Assembly: GCF_000350225.1 (NCBI RefSeq)
Contig: NW_005179174.1
Location: 1-64,000 of the forward strand
Length of the DNA: 64,000 bases
Direction of reading: 5' to 3'
Origin: Chondrus crispus
Lineage: Eukaryota > Rhodophyta > Florideophyceae > Gigartinales > Gigartinaceae
Shown piece by piece: positions 1-10,656 of the stretch. The notes beneath the pieces were generated by a model. It searched no databases. It was not told the origin of the DNA and saw nothing but the letters and a program-made list of their open reading frames with translations. Position 1 is the stretch's first letter; each line of letters opens with the position of its first letter. Made by a program: the position numbers and the translations under genes.

Positions 1-3000
1 GGCGGACGCGGAAGGGGAAAGAAGTGGTTAATAGGCCTGAGGAGGGGGGGTTGTATGACACGTCAGCTCAGGCCGAGTGCCACGCACGGGTACACTGAGG
101 TGAAGTTTATCTGCGGAGGAGTGTGCCATCACACATACGATCAGCGGTATGTCGCGCGCAAGTCGGGGCACACGTGTAGGGTGGCGGGTGTTATTTGCGG
201 GAATTTTGCGGGAATTTTACCGCCGCATTCCGCGGCCTTCTTCGCTACATCCGCCGCCTTGTTTCCCATCACGGGTAAGGCCCCAAGACTATCCCGAAAC
301 GCCTCAACCGTCGTCAGAAACACATCTCCCCCTATCTCCTACGACCTCCATATCTGCACCCCATGTCCTGCTCAATACAACCCACCTCCGAAAGTCCAAC
401 CGGCAAATAATTGTCCCTGCGACAAACTCCTTCCTTCCCCTGCTCGTTCCCAGCCGCCCCGATCGCTGCTTTCAATGCAATCCCACTTATGCAACCCCAG
501 TTATGCAACCCCAATTATGCAATTATGCGAAGCAACTCCTCGCCGCCTCCCCCAGCCCCCCCATCCCACCCCCGCATTCCAATCACCGCCCTACATTCTG
601 TCCCATGTGTCTTTTCATCTTTTGCAGATGTGAAGAACATGCGGGGGCAGTACGCCACGTGCAGCAGAACAATTTCCGCACGCACTCCAGTGCCTCGCAC
701 CTGTCATGTCTCATGTCTCGACATCATGCCGCGTTTCCTGTCCTGTACACCAGCACATCCCACGCCCCCTCGCTGCCCCCGATATTTCCTCCCCTTCGAC
801 AATGCTCAATCGCAACCCGAAATTCCCTGTTTCTAGAGCGTCGATCAATTCGCCTCGCGACATGGCACACATTGTAAGCACAGCAACGCCCCGCCCATGC
901 GCCCATTTTGCATCTGTCAACGCTGGCGTCAACTTTGCTCATGTCGCCCCCGTTACGCTCCTCATGAGGTCCTCCCCATGCCTCACCACGTGCGTCATTG
1001 GAGCACACAGTCACCAGATCAGTCCCAAATATCTGTTCAGATATTACATCCAATTCTCTGTCTGTCCTGTTGCTTCCCCCTCATGTGGATTGAGCCGCGA
1101 AAACTAGTCTCCCCATTCCCTCCCTTCGCCACCCACCGCATTCAGTTGCCCCTGTTGGAACCTCCCCTTCATGCCCTGCACATTTCCCTGGAGTCGCACT
1201 CACGTCTAAAGATACACCCAACAGAGCGGAGGCGCTTCTCGAGTTCCGTTTTAAATTTTGCGAAACACTATTGTCCTGCTTTCATTGTCCTTGCTGCCGG
1301 TGCCGTTTCGAGTCAGTCATTCTACGCTTTTTAATCCTTCTTACACAGACAATGATTGCTTTCCGCCTCCTTCCAGCTGTTACCTTTCAGCTTCTGTGTG
1401 TCTCCATCGACGTAATTCCCGCATGCTTCACTCACTTGCCCCCCGCTTACTCTCTCTTTACACTGCTGCTGCTGTGAGCCCAACATGCCATAGAGGCCCA
1501 GTCCACAGCCCGTTCCAAACAGTGCAACCTCGTTTTTGCATCTCAGCAAATCCAATGCCCGGCACGCACACCAAATTTTTCCATGGCCCTCATCGTACTC
1601 AGTTCATCGAGCGCAGTTATGCCCCGACAAACACATCGCCTTTGTCTTTCTGCCATCTCATATCGTTCCCGACCACATCACTCTGCTCCTTGCGTTTCTG
1701 CATACCTCATCCACTTTACACAGAGGGTCTATCTCTCATGAGAAGAGCACCTCTGCAGCATCCCACTGATAGGTAGTCTCTGCCGGTTGTCCCCGTCTCT
1801 CGCCAGGCATTACTTTTTTTCGTTGCATTTCCGTGCACTTCACGAAAGCCCGCACTTCCATGGAACCGTTTTTCGCTGGAACATGTCAGTTTAGTAGACT
1901 CCACCGCACTACCCTACACGCACATTTCCCCTTTTTTCTGTTTGTGTTTGTTTAGGAAGCATATTCAACTTCCACGCCGTTGACAATGTCCGACTTGTCG
2001 GCCTCCAAGTTTAGCCTCATTCACAACTGTCATGCCGTACTTTTTCATTCGTGAGTGCGCGTATCTGCAGGGTATCTGCAGCCTTGCGCTTCGCCGGGGG
2101 CATATGCACAGAAGTAGGGCTTAATGTTAGTGCCAAACCGTCAAAGTACGTTTTCTTTCTTGTCATTCTCTGAAAACAGACTGCGTGCGTAGAAAGTAGT
2201 CAATGTCCTTAACCTACCAAAGGAATAGAAATCGCAGTTTAAAACTTGGAATATGAACCAAAGCGACAGGCGCGCGAGCGACACCTCCATCTATAACCTA
2301 GTCGGTACAGTACAATAAAAACAGTATAAACATACCTTGTTTTTGTGGCTACATCCCGTTATCCGGGTTCCATAATATCTTTTTCGTCTTATCAGCGGCT
2401 TTGTAAATGACAATCTCTAACAGGAGATTTCATGATCTGTGCTCGTCACTACCGGTATAGGTGCTACACGGACCTGAGTGTATCATCGCTCCAATTTCCT
2501 GCCAGAACAGGAACACTTCTTGACTTTTGTTTTGTGGTCAGCCACTGAAATTGATACATGAGAATAGAACGGGTGTTCCTGAAGTTGCACTGACCCAGAT
2601 GAGAAGCCTAAGCATTTAGAATAAACGTCTGTTCATTGCTTATCCATTTATTTTTATAGGACATTCATTTCTCTATATCTGCTTCTTGTCTACATGAAAC
2701 ATGATATGTCTTGTGTAGTGAAAAATCATAACGTACTACTTTTTTTATGAATGAAAGAAAATCAGTGCACCCGTCACTGTATTGTAATGCCCAACCGAGC
2801 TGAACCGACATGACGGGGATTATGGATCTGTTCCTATACAAAGACGGAGGCCACCAACGAGATCATGGAAGCAGTGCCATAACTGCAAGGTGTTCAACAC
2901 CATCGCCAGATGCATTTGCAGGTGCGAGAGTGTAATAGTGAGAGGTAGAATAGTTTCCACATATTCCGCTCCCACCATTATTGCCGCAACCAAATTTGGA

Positions 3001-4747
3001 CGGATTTTTTCCCTTCGACCTTGGCGTCGGATGTCTGACATAACAAAACGTCTACTCTCAGAGGCGGTAGTGAGGAAAGCATACACTGCGTACTCATTTC
3101 TGCCTTTTGCAACAAAGCACCCTAGAACATATACTTGCGCTGCAAACCGCAACACAAAAGGCGAAAACATCAGAAATTTGATTCAAGGGATGAGGGGGGG
3201 GTGCTTGAATGGGTATGTCCGAATCAACACGCTGGTCTGTGCAATTTACACAGCCCTTATACATGTCATGTAATGCAGAGGATGCAAGCGCCATACCATA
3301 CGTCGAATGATTTCACATGAGCAAGGAGCTCTGGGTTCCAGAACGCAAGGGCCATTCATGACGCTTATGGAAGGAAGGGGTTTCATTCACGGGCACGTGC
3401 CTCCTGGATCCCGTTCTAAAGGTTTTTCAGCCATGGCTTCGATGCGAATTCAAGCCCACAAGGCGACCATAAAACGTAGAAGATTCTCGTCCTGAGAACG
3501 ATTGGACTGGCGTTCGAAGCTTTGTGAATGCTTCCAAACCCGAATTAATAGTGCTCTACGAACCTACGCGTGGCAGCAAAATAGCATGCTAAATACCGCC
3601 AACTGAGCGATTTCTGTGTTCACCAAAGGCAAAGGTTCAATATCTTGCATGTAGTATTCATTGCAGGCCCGTCGCCTGTAATACAGTATTTGCACCCGCA
3701 GAAAGTTCTGTGTTTGATCTGCACACTAAACTTGCTTCGTCAACATTGAGAAAAAATGACAATTTCTTCGTCGCGCGAGGGCCTACGAGTACTTCGCTCG
3801 GTTTCCGTGGTCGCTCCCTTGTCCGTAGCCCTATCAATGCGTACATTTGCATTTTGTGTGCCGCAATCCTCCCTGGCACAAAGATGAATATCTCCTCAGG
3901 AAGCTCAATTGAGCTGGCGTGAATGCCGTATGGGATATGCGATGCCAAAAAACAATGCTGCTTAGAGTATTGAAGTAAAAATTTATTTTCCATACACGCG
4001 GAAGGCCTTTCCAAACGAGGTGTCAAAGGAATCTTTTCGTGGCCACGAACAGATTCCTTCGAAGTCTTTCTTGTTGAAAAAGCGAGTAGCTAATCACGTT
4101 TTAAGATACTGAGCAATGACGATCCAAATAACTCAATGGGCTCCCTGGAGAGATTGCGTTTCGCCTTGATACGTGAAAGCACAGCATTAGACTGTACAGT
4201 TTGTTGCACAAGGGTCGCGTTTATTTTCCGGACAACCTCGAACCTTGCAAATAGAGTTTTGATGTCTCATGGTGCATTCGTGAGAGCATTGTTCGTGTTT
4301 GCAGCTGTGATCATCTGAAGATAGTAAGCTCTATTACAATGGGGGCCGAAAGAGGCCTCTCAAATTTCGTTTGTTCGATATCGTGTGTACCACCCGGTGA
4401 TTCCGAGAGAGGCGCTGGCGAGGACGAGCGGGTACAATATGTGCAATAGTTCAAATGCGCGTGAACATTGCGCTGGGAATGACCCTTGAGTTTGATGTTC
4501 AAGCGAATGAGGGAATGGTTACTTTGAAGATTTATTCGGGAGAAGCTGATGAGATAAAGGACGCAATGCCCGCAGTGCTGTACCTCTAGAGTTAGCGTAT
4601 TGTGCCTGATGATGGAGGAGCCGAGCACCTGGACGCAAAGGCGAAACGGACGAGACGTTTAAAACGACGGACAAAAGAACTGTATGGGAAAGGGAAACTC
4701 TCTGATTTCGTCGACGGCTCAAAAAAACCTGCAGCCTTCATTTCAGA
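1..4747. other. No recognisable gene
   Basis: The first 2 kb is pyrimidine-rich on the + strand and gives several overlapping Pro/Ser/His-rich open frames that look like compositional artefacts. From 2 to 4.7 kb the DNA is more AT-rich, with short open frames on both strands (for example 2890-3273 + and 2820-3170 -) that overlap antiparallel and show no motif I know. I see no RNA gene or clear mobile element here. Exons of a spliced gene cannot be excluded. Confidence 0.5.
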
Positions 4748-4801
4748 GTGAGTGCAAATCTTCTGACAGCCTCCTACCGCAGCCTCAAATCAACAAAAGT
4801 A

Positions 4802-5449
4802 ATGCTCGCAAGCTTCACAGCGCTCCACACCATTCCAATACAGACCCTTAGCCCCGTTCTTGCGTCGAGCGGAAGCAACCTCCTGCGTCAGCTGGTGCGC
4901 CAGCGCTCGCGACCTCGCCGACCCAGAACACCGACGCCGATGGGTGCGTCATGGAGCTCATTCGCCGGCGGTGCTAACACCAACCCTGTGCTCGACACAG
5001 CGCTTCACTCGGCGGCGCTCGGCAAGTTTGTCGACCCGCTCGACCTCTCTATCACGGTCGACCGTAAGCAACTGTACAAGAGGGCCACGGCCGGCGCCAA
5101 GCACGAATGGGACGTGGAACTGGAAGTGGACGTGGCGCATCTGCAATCGCGGCACGCATTGCTACGCGTGGACGCGAACATGGACGAAGAGAAGCATCAC
5201 TTGCACATACCCTGTTCGGCGTTGACGGCGGTGATGGAAGGGGCTGGCGTAACGGTGGATACGATCTGCAACATCTGCGCGATTCACGCCCAATTGCGTC
5301 AAAAAGGCGTCACAGAGCAGGGTAACGTGCTTGCAGAGGTGGCCATCGTACTAGACGTGTCCCGCGACGGATACGATTCGCGTGCGGATGTCCACGAGCT
5401 CACGCGCAGAGTGTACGGTATAACTGACGCCTCGCGCGACGCAAAGTAG
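4802..5449 (+). CDS. Unknown protein, possibly plastid-targeted
   Basis: The frame is open from 4748, but its first codon there is GTG; the first ATG is at 4802, giving 215 residues. The N-terminus is rich in Ser, Arg and hydrophobic residues and almost free of acidic ones up to about residue 45, as in a transit peptide (inference). The rest is a mixed acidic/basic globular sequence with a segment near the end that reads LAEVAIVLDVSRDGYDSRAD. I recognise no family. Codon use resembles the neighbouring host genes. It ends 36 bp from the stop of the convergent D27-like gene, the tight tail-to-tail packing seen throughout this block. Confidence 0.6.
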   Translation: MLASFTALHTIPIQTLSPVLASSGSNLLRQLVRQRSRPRRPRTPTPMGASWSSFAGGANTNPVLDTALHSAALGKFVDPLDLSITVDRKQLYKRATAGAKHEWDVELEVDVAHLQSRHALLRVDANMDEEKHHLHIPCSALTAVMEGAGVTVDTICNICAIHAQLRQKGVTEQGNVLAEVAIVLDVSRDGYDSRADVHELTRRVYGITDASRDAK

Positions 5450-5485
5450 TTTACCGGGGTTGGCGTCCAACACCAATGTGCAGTC

Positions 5486-6250
5486 TCATCGTTTATTCTT
5501 GTTCGGCCGGCCGGTGACATAGCATGTCGCGTCCCGTTGCTTAACTGAGCCGGACATCTTACAATCGACAAAACATTCGCCGCTAATGGCAGGGTCGTCT
5601 TCCAACGGCAATGGGGCCACACCAAAGGTCATCTGGCAGCTCTTATCCTCGTAGTCCGGGGTCATCCTAACTGGCAAGCCGAGGACGTCTGTAAAATAGT
5701 TTTGCGTCGGCTGCTGGCACATATTGACGCACAGTCCCTTGCAGCCCGACTCATCCAAGAAGCGACACTTATCAATCTTGACGCCCCACCCGCCCTCGGG
5801 AGGCCGGTTGGTCTCGCACGGGCCGACGAGCCACTGGAAGACGGCCGGGGTGATGCGCGCGTTGAGCTGCGGGTGTGCAAACGCGGTTTTGAAAGCGGTG
5901 GAGCCGTACGGGGCGACGAAGAGCATGTCGAGTGTTTTGCGGACGACGCGCTGCTGCTCGGCCGGGCCTACGCGCGCCATGAGCATGCGGCATTCCTCGA
6001 CGAATCCCGAATAGCCTGCCCGCGGGCTCGTCCAGCCGACGTAAGGGCGCATGGCGCGGCGGAAGAGGGCAATGGTGGCCAGGGCCAAGCGCCCGTCGTT
6101 GTAGGTGGTGGCGGTGGGGGCGGACACATTGGGGCGGGACTTGGGTTTCGTGGGTGGGGCCTGCGTGCAGAGGGGGGTGAAGGGCCGGTGGAGAGAGCGC
6201 GTGGAGCGGGCGCGGCCCGTGAGCGGCGGTGGGGCTGCGAAGCCGAGCAT
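5486..6250 (-). CDS. Beta-carotene isomerase D27-like protein
   Basis: The 254-residue product matches the D27 family (formerly DUF4033), iron-dependent plastid enzymes that isomerise the C9-C10 double bond of carotenoids; in land plants D27 starts strigolactone synthesis. The first ~45 residues are Pro/Arg/Ser-rich and look like a transit peptide. The diagnostic C-terminal block is present: a cysteine cluster at residues 162, 170, 174 and 178 (CKGLCVNMCQQPTQNYF) followed by a Cys at 205 in KSCQMTFG. The length is close to that of plant D27 (about 260-280). The gene is intronless, converges on the unknown gene at 4802-5449 and diverges from the hydrolase-fold gene. The physiological product in an alga cannot be told from sequence. 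Confidence 0.85.
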   Translation of the reverse strand: MLGFAAPPPLTGRARSTRSLHRPFTPLCTQAPPTKPKSRPNVSAPTATTYNDGRLALATIALFRRAMRPYVGWTSPRAGYSGFVEECRMLMARVGPAEQQRVVRKTLDMLFVAPYGSTAFKTAFAHPQLNARITPAVFQWLVGPCETNRPPEGGWGVKIDKCRFLDESGCKGLCVNMCQQPTQNYFTDVLGLPVRMTPDYEDKSCQMTFGVAPLPLEDDPAISGECFVDCKMSGSVKQRDATCYVTGRPNKNKR

Positions 6251-6602
6251 GGCGCGGAGTTGCTGTAGAAGGTGGGTTGGGGTTGGGCACGCGGGCCCGC
6301 TGGTCGATGGACTAGTCTTTTAAGTCGGTGAGCCGAAGGCCTTGAGTCGAATGAATTGTGGAGTTGGTGAAGAGAGAAAGAGTACCGCAACTTGCGATGA
6401 TGACGTTCTCGGCGTTTTGCGCTCACCCTAAGGGTCCAAACGAGAGGTTCGCATCACAGCCAATCACTGCCCCCCGCCAGGCTCAACGTACTGAGCACAT
6501 CCAATCAGCATGCGCCCCTTGTGCCACAGCATCTCATGATCTCATCTCTCCATCCACACCTCCATTCCCTCGCCGTCGTCCTCCATCAGCATCAGCAACG
6601 GA
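6251..6602. promoter_or_regulatory. Divergent intergenic region, probable shared promoter
   Basis: These 352 bp separate the starts of the D27-like gene (-) and the hydrolase-fold gene (+), so they must hold both promoters. I see no clear TATA box. Short frames here are overlaps of the flanking genes. Confidence 0.4.
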
Positions 6603-7622
6603 ATGTCCCTCTCAGCGTTTGCAGCCCCACCGTTCCCCACCCTCCGCAAGCGGCCCCGCACGCCCCCCCACGCTTGCACCAGCCCCACTACCTCACATGT
6701 CGTCACCGTGGACGGGGCGTCGCTCCTGCGTCGGGTCACCACGCCCCCCGCCGCCAGCCGCACCGCCGTCCTCCTGCACGACTTCATGACCGACCACCGT
6801 ATCTTCACTGACCTCACCACCGCGCTTCAGTCGCTTGCCCCCGACCATCGGACAGTCGCGTACGACATGCGCGGCTTCGGCAAGTCCGACAACCCCACGG
6901 AGGCCCTCTACTCCGCCCTCGACGACTTGCAGTGCGTGGCCGGCCCCGTCTCGCACCCGCTCGACTTGGTGGCTGTCGGCTTCGGCGGCCCTATTGCTCT
7001 GGAGTACGCGCTCGCGCGCGCGGCCAATGTCCGCTCCGTGTGTTGCATCGGCAGCGGGCTCCCGGGGCACCGCTGGGCGCCGCAAGCGATGCTCGACATC
7101 ACGGAAGCACGCGACTCGGCCCTCAGACAGACCCTCATGAACAAGCTCGACCGGAGAGATGCTGCGCCGAGTGGGGAACTAGTGAAGTGGAAGCATGCCT
7201 TCATCAAGGCCAGCGTCGCGTGGACGCAGGTAATTGACGGGGGGGATCCCGACGTGGCGAGGACCTTGTTGGAGATGGCCAGGGATTATGGAGGCTTCCG
7301 TTTCTTCAGGGAGGAAAAAGTCGAGCCCAATGCGTTTGGGGGGATGCCGTTGGCGAAGAGGCTGGGCGGCGTGGATGCGCCGGTTTTGGTCATGGTAGGG
7401 GAGGGGGATACGCGGGATTTTCATCAGATTGCAGGAGAGATTTGGGACGGGGTGGCTAATGGTTGGGCGGAGGGGGTCGTCGCTGTGCCAGAGTGCGGCC
7501 ATTTTGCGGTTGTCGAGCAGTATCAGGCGGTTGCAGAACAAATTACAGCGTTTTGGGCGGCACAGGAAGGTGCAGTGCAGACGGATGGGGTTGAAGGTGG
7601 GCTTCGGAAAAGTCCCATGTGA
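6603..7622 (+). CDS. Alpha/beta-hydrolase-fold protein lacking the nucleophile serine
   Basis: The 339-residue product shows the alpha/beta hydrolase order: a strand-3 loop LLHDFMTDHRIF (usually HGF), the core YDMRGFGKSDNP at residues 88-98, the nucleophile elbow at 122-129, the acid region VLVMVGEGDTRDF (Asp269) and the catalytic His300 in ECGHFAVVEQ. At the elbow, where the family has G-x-S-x-G-G, this protein reads A-V-G-F-G-G, so the serine is Gly126. Serine-dependent hydrolysis is therefore not expected; a pseudoenzyme, or a co-factor-free lyase or dioxygenase-like role, is possible (inference). The N-terminal 30 residues are Pro/Arg/Ser-rich and may be a transit peptide. It lies head-to-head with the D27-like gene and tail-to-tail with Cpn20. 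Confidence 0.8.
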   Translation: MSLSAFAAPPFPTLRKRPRTPPHACTSPTTSHVVTVDGASLLRRVTTPPAASRTAVLLHDFMTDHRIFTDLTTALQSLAPDHRTVAYDMRGFGKSDNPTEALYSALDDLQCVAGPVSHPLDLVAVGFGGPIALEYALARAANVRSVCCIGSGLPGHRWAPQAMLDITEARDSALRQTLMNKLDRRDAAPSGELVKWKHAFIKASVAWTQVIDGGDPDVARTLLEMARDYGGFRFFREEKVEPNAFGGMPLAKRLGGVDAPVLVMVGEGDTRDFHQIAGEIWDGVANGWAEGVVAVPECGHFAVVEQYQAVAEQITAFWAAQEGAVQTDGVEGGLRKSPM

Positions 7623-7886
7623 GATCAACAAATACTGCTAACAAACTCCGAATGCGACTGAGCGCGGTGCTCCTTTACGTGATGTAGAGTTCGTTGAATA
7701 GTATTCACCTTCATTAACAGATCGCAAGACTACGTGATCCTAGCGGCAACATAGGAAGAACAGCAAAGAACTTTCTTACTCTTAAGATTTCGTGTATGCG
7801 AGTCGAGACGTTTCAGACAAGGACAATATCAAAGTCAGTGAGCGGACAGATATTTATACGGCAAAGGCCTTTGCCAGTGCACGGCT

Positions 7887-8615
7887 CTAGTACTTTGCGA
7901 AAATATCTGCGGTGCGAACAAGCATATAGGTTTCCCCATCGAACTCGACCTCAGTGCCGGCGTACTTGCCATACAGGACAATTTCGCCAACTGCGAACGC
8001 CGCCGGCTCTGTCTCCCCATTCTCCATGAATCTTCCTTCGCCAAGAGCGACAACCGTGCCGGAGGTAGCCTTCTCCGCGGTGTTCCTGGCCATAATGATA
8101 CCGCCGCCCGTCTCCTCCTTAGCTTGATCAACCTTGATGAGCATGCGGTCAAAAATCGGAACGACGGCCGACGGCTTGTACTCGCCACCGCTCAACTTGC
8201 ACAAAATGTCGTCTTGCGTGACAACGGTATGCTTCTCACCGTCGTAGTCAACGTCTGTGCCTCCATACTTTCCGTACAGAACGAAGTCACCCTTGTTGAC
8301 GGCCATGGGAATCTTGACGCCGTTGCCAAAGTGTCTACCGGGGCCGACCTCGACGGCCTCGCCGTATGTAGGCTTTTCCTTGGCTGTGCTCGAGAGAATA
8401 AGGCCGCCTGTGGTAGTGGCCTGGGCTTCGGCGACCTTGACCAAGATGTTCTGGCCGGCGGGCTGCACGGGACCTGGAAGGGTCTTCCCATTGAGTGTAT
8501 GGGTGGCGGTGGCGGCTGTCATGCGCGGCATACGCGGGCAGATGGAGGGGCGAACACTCACGCCTCGCAACGGCAGTGAGGCCGGGGTCGCAAAAGCAAA
8601 GTTGCGTGGATTCAT
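7887..8615 (-). CDS. CPN20: Plastid co-chaperonin Cpn20 (double GroES domain)
   Basis: The 242-residue product has two tandem Cpn10/GroES domains, about residues 50-140 and 148-242. Each has the mobile loop (ATTTGGLILSS in the first, KEETGGGIIMA in the second) and the YGKY-GT-V strand pair (VLYGKYGGTDV, VLYGKYAGTEV). This tandem form is typical of plastid Cpn20/Cpn21, which caps the Cpn60 chaperonin that folds Rubisco and other stromal proteins. The first ~45 residues form a transit-peptide-like leader rich in Ala, Ser, Pro and Arg. It is intronless and convergent with the hydrolase-fold gene. It is the best evidence in the window for a plastid-bearing host. Confidence 0.93.
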   Translation of the reverse strand: MNPRNFAFATPASLPLRGVSVRPSICPRMPRMTAATATHTLNGKTLPGPVQPAGQNILVKVAEAQATTTGGLILSSTAKEKPTYGEAVEVGPGRHFGNGVKIPMAVNKGDFVLYGKYGGTDVDYDGEKHTVVTQDDILCKLSGGEYKPSAVVPIFDRMLIKVDQAKEETGGGIIMARNTAEKATSGTVVALGEGRFMENGETEPAAFAVGEIVLYGKYAGTEVEFDGETYMLVRTADIFAKY

Positions 8616-9439
8616 TTCGGATGGGCGTGTTGAGGGAAGATGAGTGGGAACTGTTGGTGTTAGAAGGGGAGTTGGATCTGACTAGGGTGCATGCGATCAA
8701 ATGCGGACGTTCGGGCGCTGCAGGCAATCTCCGGTTTTTCAGCAGCCTGCTCAACGATCAATCTCGAAGACGACGAAGCGGAATCTTGAAAATAATCTGA
8801 AAAATCGATTTTTTGTTCCTGCTCCCAAACCCACCGTGATCTTCTGTAGTAACCCGACGGCTACCACCCGAGCCACATACGCTTACAGTACTGTATGTAC
8901 TGAACAGTACCCTTCGGAAGGGTAGGGTACATCAAGGCGGATCACGTGCAGAAATGACAGACATCTACTGTACAGAGCTACAGAGAGTATCTCCTCAATA
9001 GTGCATTGTGAGTAGTGCAAACCGCCAATAGTGCAGGTCAAAACCGCTTGTCACGACTTTTGACACGTGTATGCATCTTAGAAAAGCAAGGCGTGCATTG
9101 CTGCAAGCGTATCACGCTCAATAGAGAACAAAAGTTCGACAATCAAGTTGCGACGGTTTTTTTTAAAAAAAAAATAAAACCACGTTGTAAAAGTGATTTG
9201 CGAGATCCTCCCCTTGAGTATTGCAATACGCCAATAGTGCAGTATTCTATCGCGTGGCACGGCACTGCACTATTGAGCGGTATGGACTGTAGTAAATTTC
9301 GCCTTATGAAATAACCAGCCAATGAAACACCCCGATGCGTTTCTCTCTCAAAACCAAAACAGTTCATCCAAACAGAGCCAGAAGTGGGCACAGCAATAAG
9401 GCACATATCATGAATACTGTACTTCTCCGCATTTGTTGC

Positions 9440-9519
9440 ACATTTCAACACAGCCTGAGATGCCCTGTTGATGTCAACATGTTGATGTCAACAGGGCATC
9501 TCAGGCTGTGTTGAAATGT
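9440..9519. repeat. 80-bp inverted repeat, 32-bp perfect arms
   Basis: Arms 9440-9471 and 9488-9519 are exact reverse complements over 32 bp; the 16-nt centre can itself fold into a 5-bp stem. An RNA or single strand from here would form a long stable hairpin. It could be a pre-miRNA-like stem, the end of a foldback element, or an assembly artefact. Confidence 0.9.
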
Positions 9520-9639
9520 AAATTGAGTCTGCGGCCATCTCAGTTTCTGATGTCAGAGACTTCTGACAGAGACTTCTGACATCCGACTACCTCACATGAT
9601 CTGGAACGCACTGAGATGGTATCTGCAGATGCAAAGTAG

Positions 9640-9647
9640 TATAAATT
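9640..9647 (+). promoter_or_regulatory. Possible TATA box (TATAAATT)
   Basis: TATAAATT lies 48 bp before an ATG at 9695 that opens a 62-codon frame, with a short A-rich leader ending CAACAATGG. The spacing is promoter-like, but the downstream frame is too short and unknown to confirm a gene. Confidence 0.3.
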
Positions 9648-10534
9648 AGGTCTCGTGCAGCAACTCTAAGAAATAAAAACACACATCTTCAACAATGGCC
9701 ACAGACTCTATTTACGGGCCACACTCTTCGAAGTGGTCTACTGCACTGGCTCGGAGTTCGGAAAGCAAAAGACGCATGCTGGGAAATGGTGCATTGTCTG
9801 CAAAGGCCGACGACATGGTTTGCCACAGAAGGGCAGACTTATACCTAGGTTCCTTACAAAGCAAATTGCATGCTATTTCATGACTTCTCCGGGATACAAT
9901 AAAGTGGTACCTATGTTTTCACAATTCAACTAAAAACGTAGAAGACAAACGCATAAATGCCACTTCATGCACGTGTACCAACACGAGCCGGTTTCTTTAG
10001 CGTTTTTTTTTTTTTTTTTTTCAAAAGTCCGATACGCCAAAAAGGCCCTGCTAGATCACTATTGTACTTGTTTAGCTCTCGTTCTGATTGAAAGAACATT
10101 TGTTAAGCTCTTTGAGCAAAAGTCCACCTCGAAGGCTTGCCATGTGACCATTTTTCAATTAGCATTGTCTAGCGGGTTTCATTTTCCTTGATCTCATGGT
10201 GCACTACTGCATGTAGCTCTCCAAAGCAGGATTTTGGGTCGCAATACGAACTTGAAGATACAAAAACAGGCTCACTTGCACTGCTCCGCGAGACTTCGCT
10301 GCTACACCTCTACTGTACCCTCTATTAGGGAGTACCCTTGGTCCTGTACAGAGACCTCCCACAGCACGCAATAGGGATTCCCTAATGTCACATACTGTAC
10401 GAGGAGGTCTCAGTAGAGCTGTACTGTACGAAGGGACTCTACTGTGCAGAGAAGGGTTTCTCAACGGGACCGCACAGCCTTAGTGCTGTCTCCTTCTGCG
10501 TACCTTCATTGACGAGAATAATGAACTGAGCCAA

Positions 10535-10567
10535 CATCGCACTACATCGCACTACATCGCACTACAT
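10535..10567. repeat. Triplicated 10-bp repeat
   Basis: CATCGCACTA is repeated three times head to tail, followed by CAT. Confidence 0.85.
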
Positions 10568-10656
10568 TCATCTTTTCGTCCTGGCAATTGTTCCCTTCCG
10601 ATCATGTGCTTCCTTTATCCGCCCATAACGAAGAATTAGTATACGAAAATAGGCTA

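Larger units (their letters stand above)
8616..10656. other. Intergenic region with hairpin and weak promoter-like signals
   Basis: No recognisable gene. The stretch holds a long inverted repeat (9440-9519), a short dyad around 9548-9585 (GATGTCAGA...TCTGACATC), a TATA-like site at 9640 followed by a 62-codon frame (9695-9883), a poly-T run near 10003-10021 and a short triplicated 10-mer at 10535. The 62-codon product has no motif I know. Confidence 0.5.

Noticed and set aside
55-1776. Overlapping Pro/Ser/His-rich open frames of up to 242 codons on the + strand
   Set aside because: All three frames are open together because the DNA is pyrimidine-rich; there is no motif, no frame preference and no consistent start.
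2820-3273. Antiparallel frames of 116 and 127 codons
   Set aside because: They overlap almost completely on opposite strands and neither shows a recognisable domain.
5702-6268. 188-codon + strand frame
   Set aside because: It is the antisense shadow of the D27-like gene, which has clear family motifs.
8124-8643. + strand frames of 151 and 128 codons
   Set aside because: They are shadows of Cpn20 on the opposite strand.
9695-9883. 62-codon ORF after a TATA-like box
   Set aside because: Promoter spacing is good, but the product has no known feature and another frame is open over the same DNA; only the TATA-like site is listed, at low confidence.
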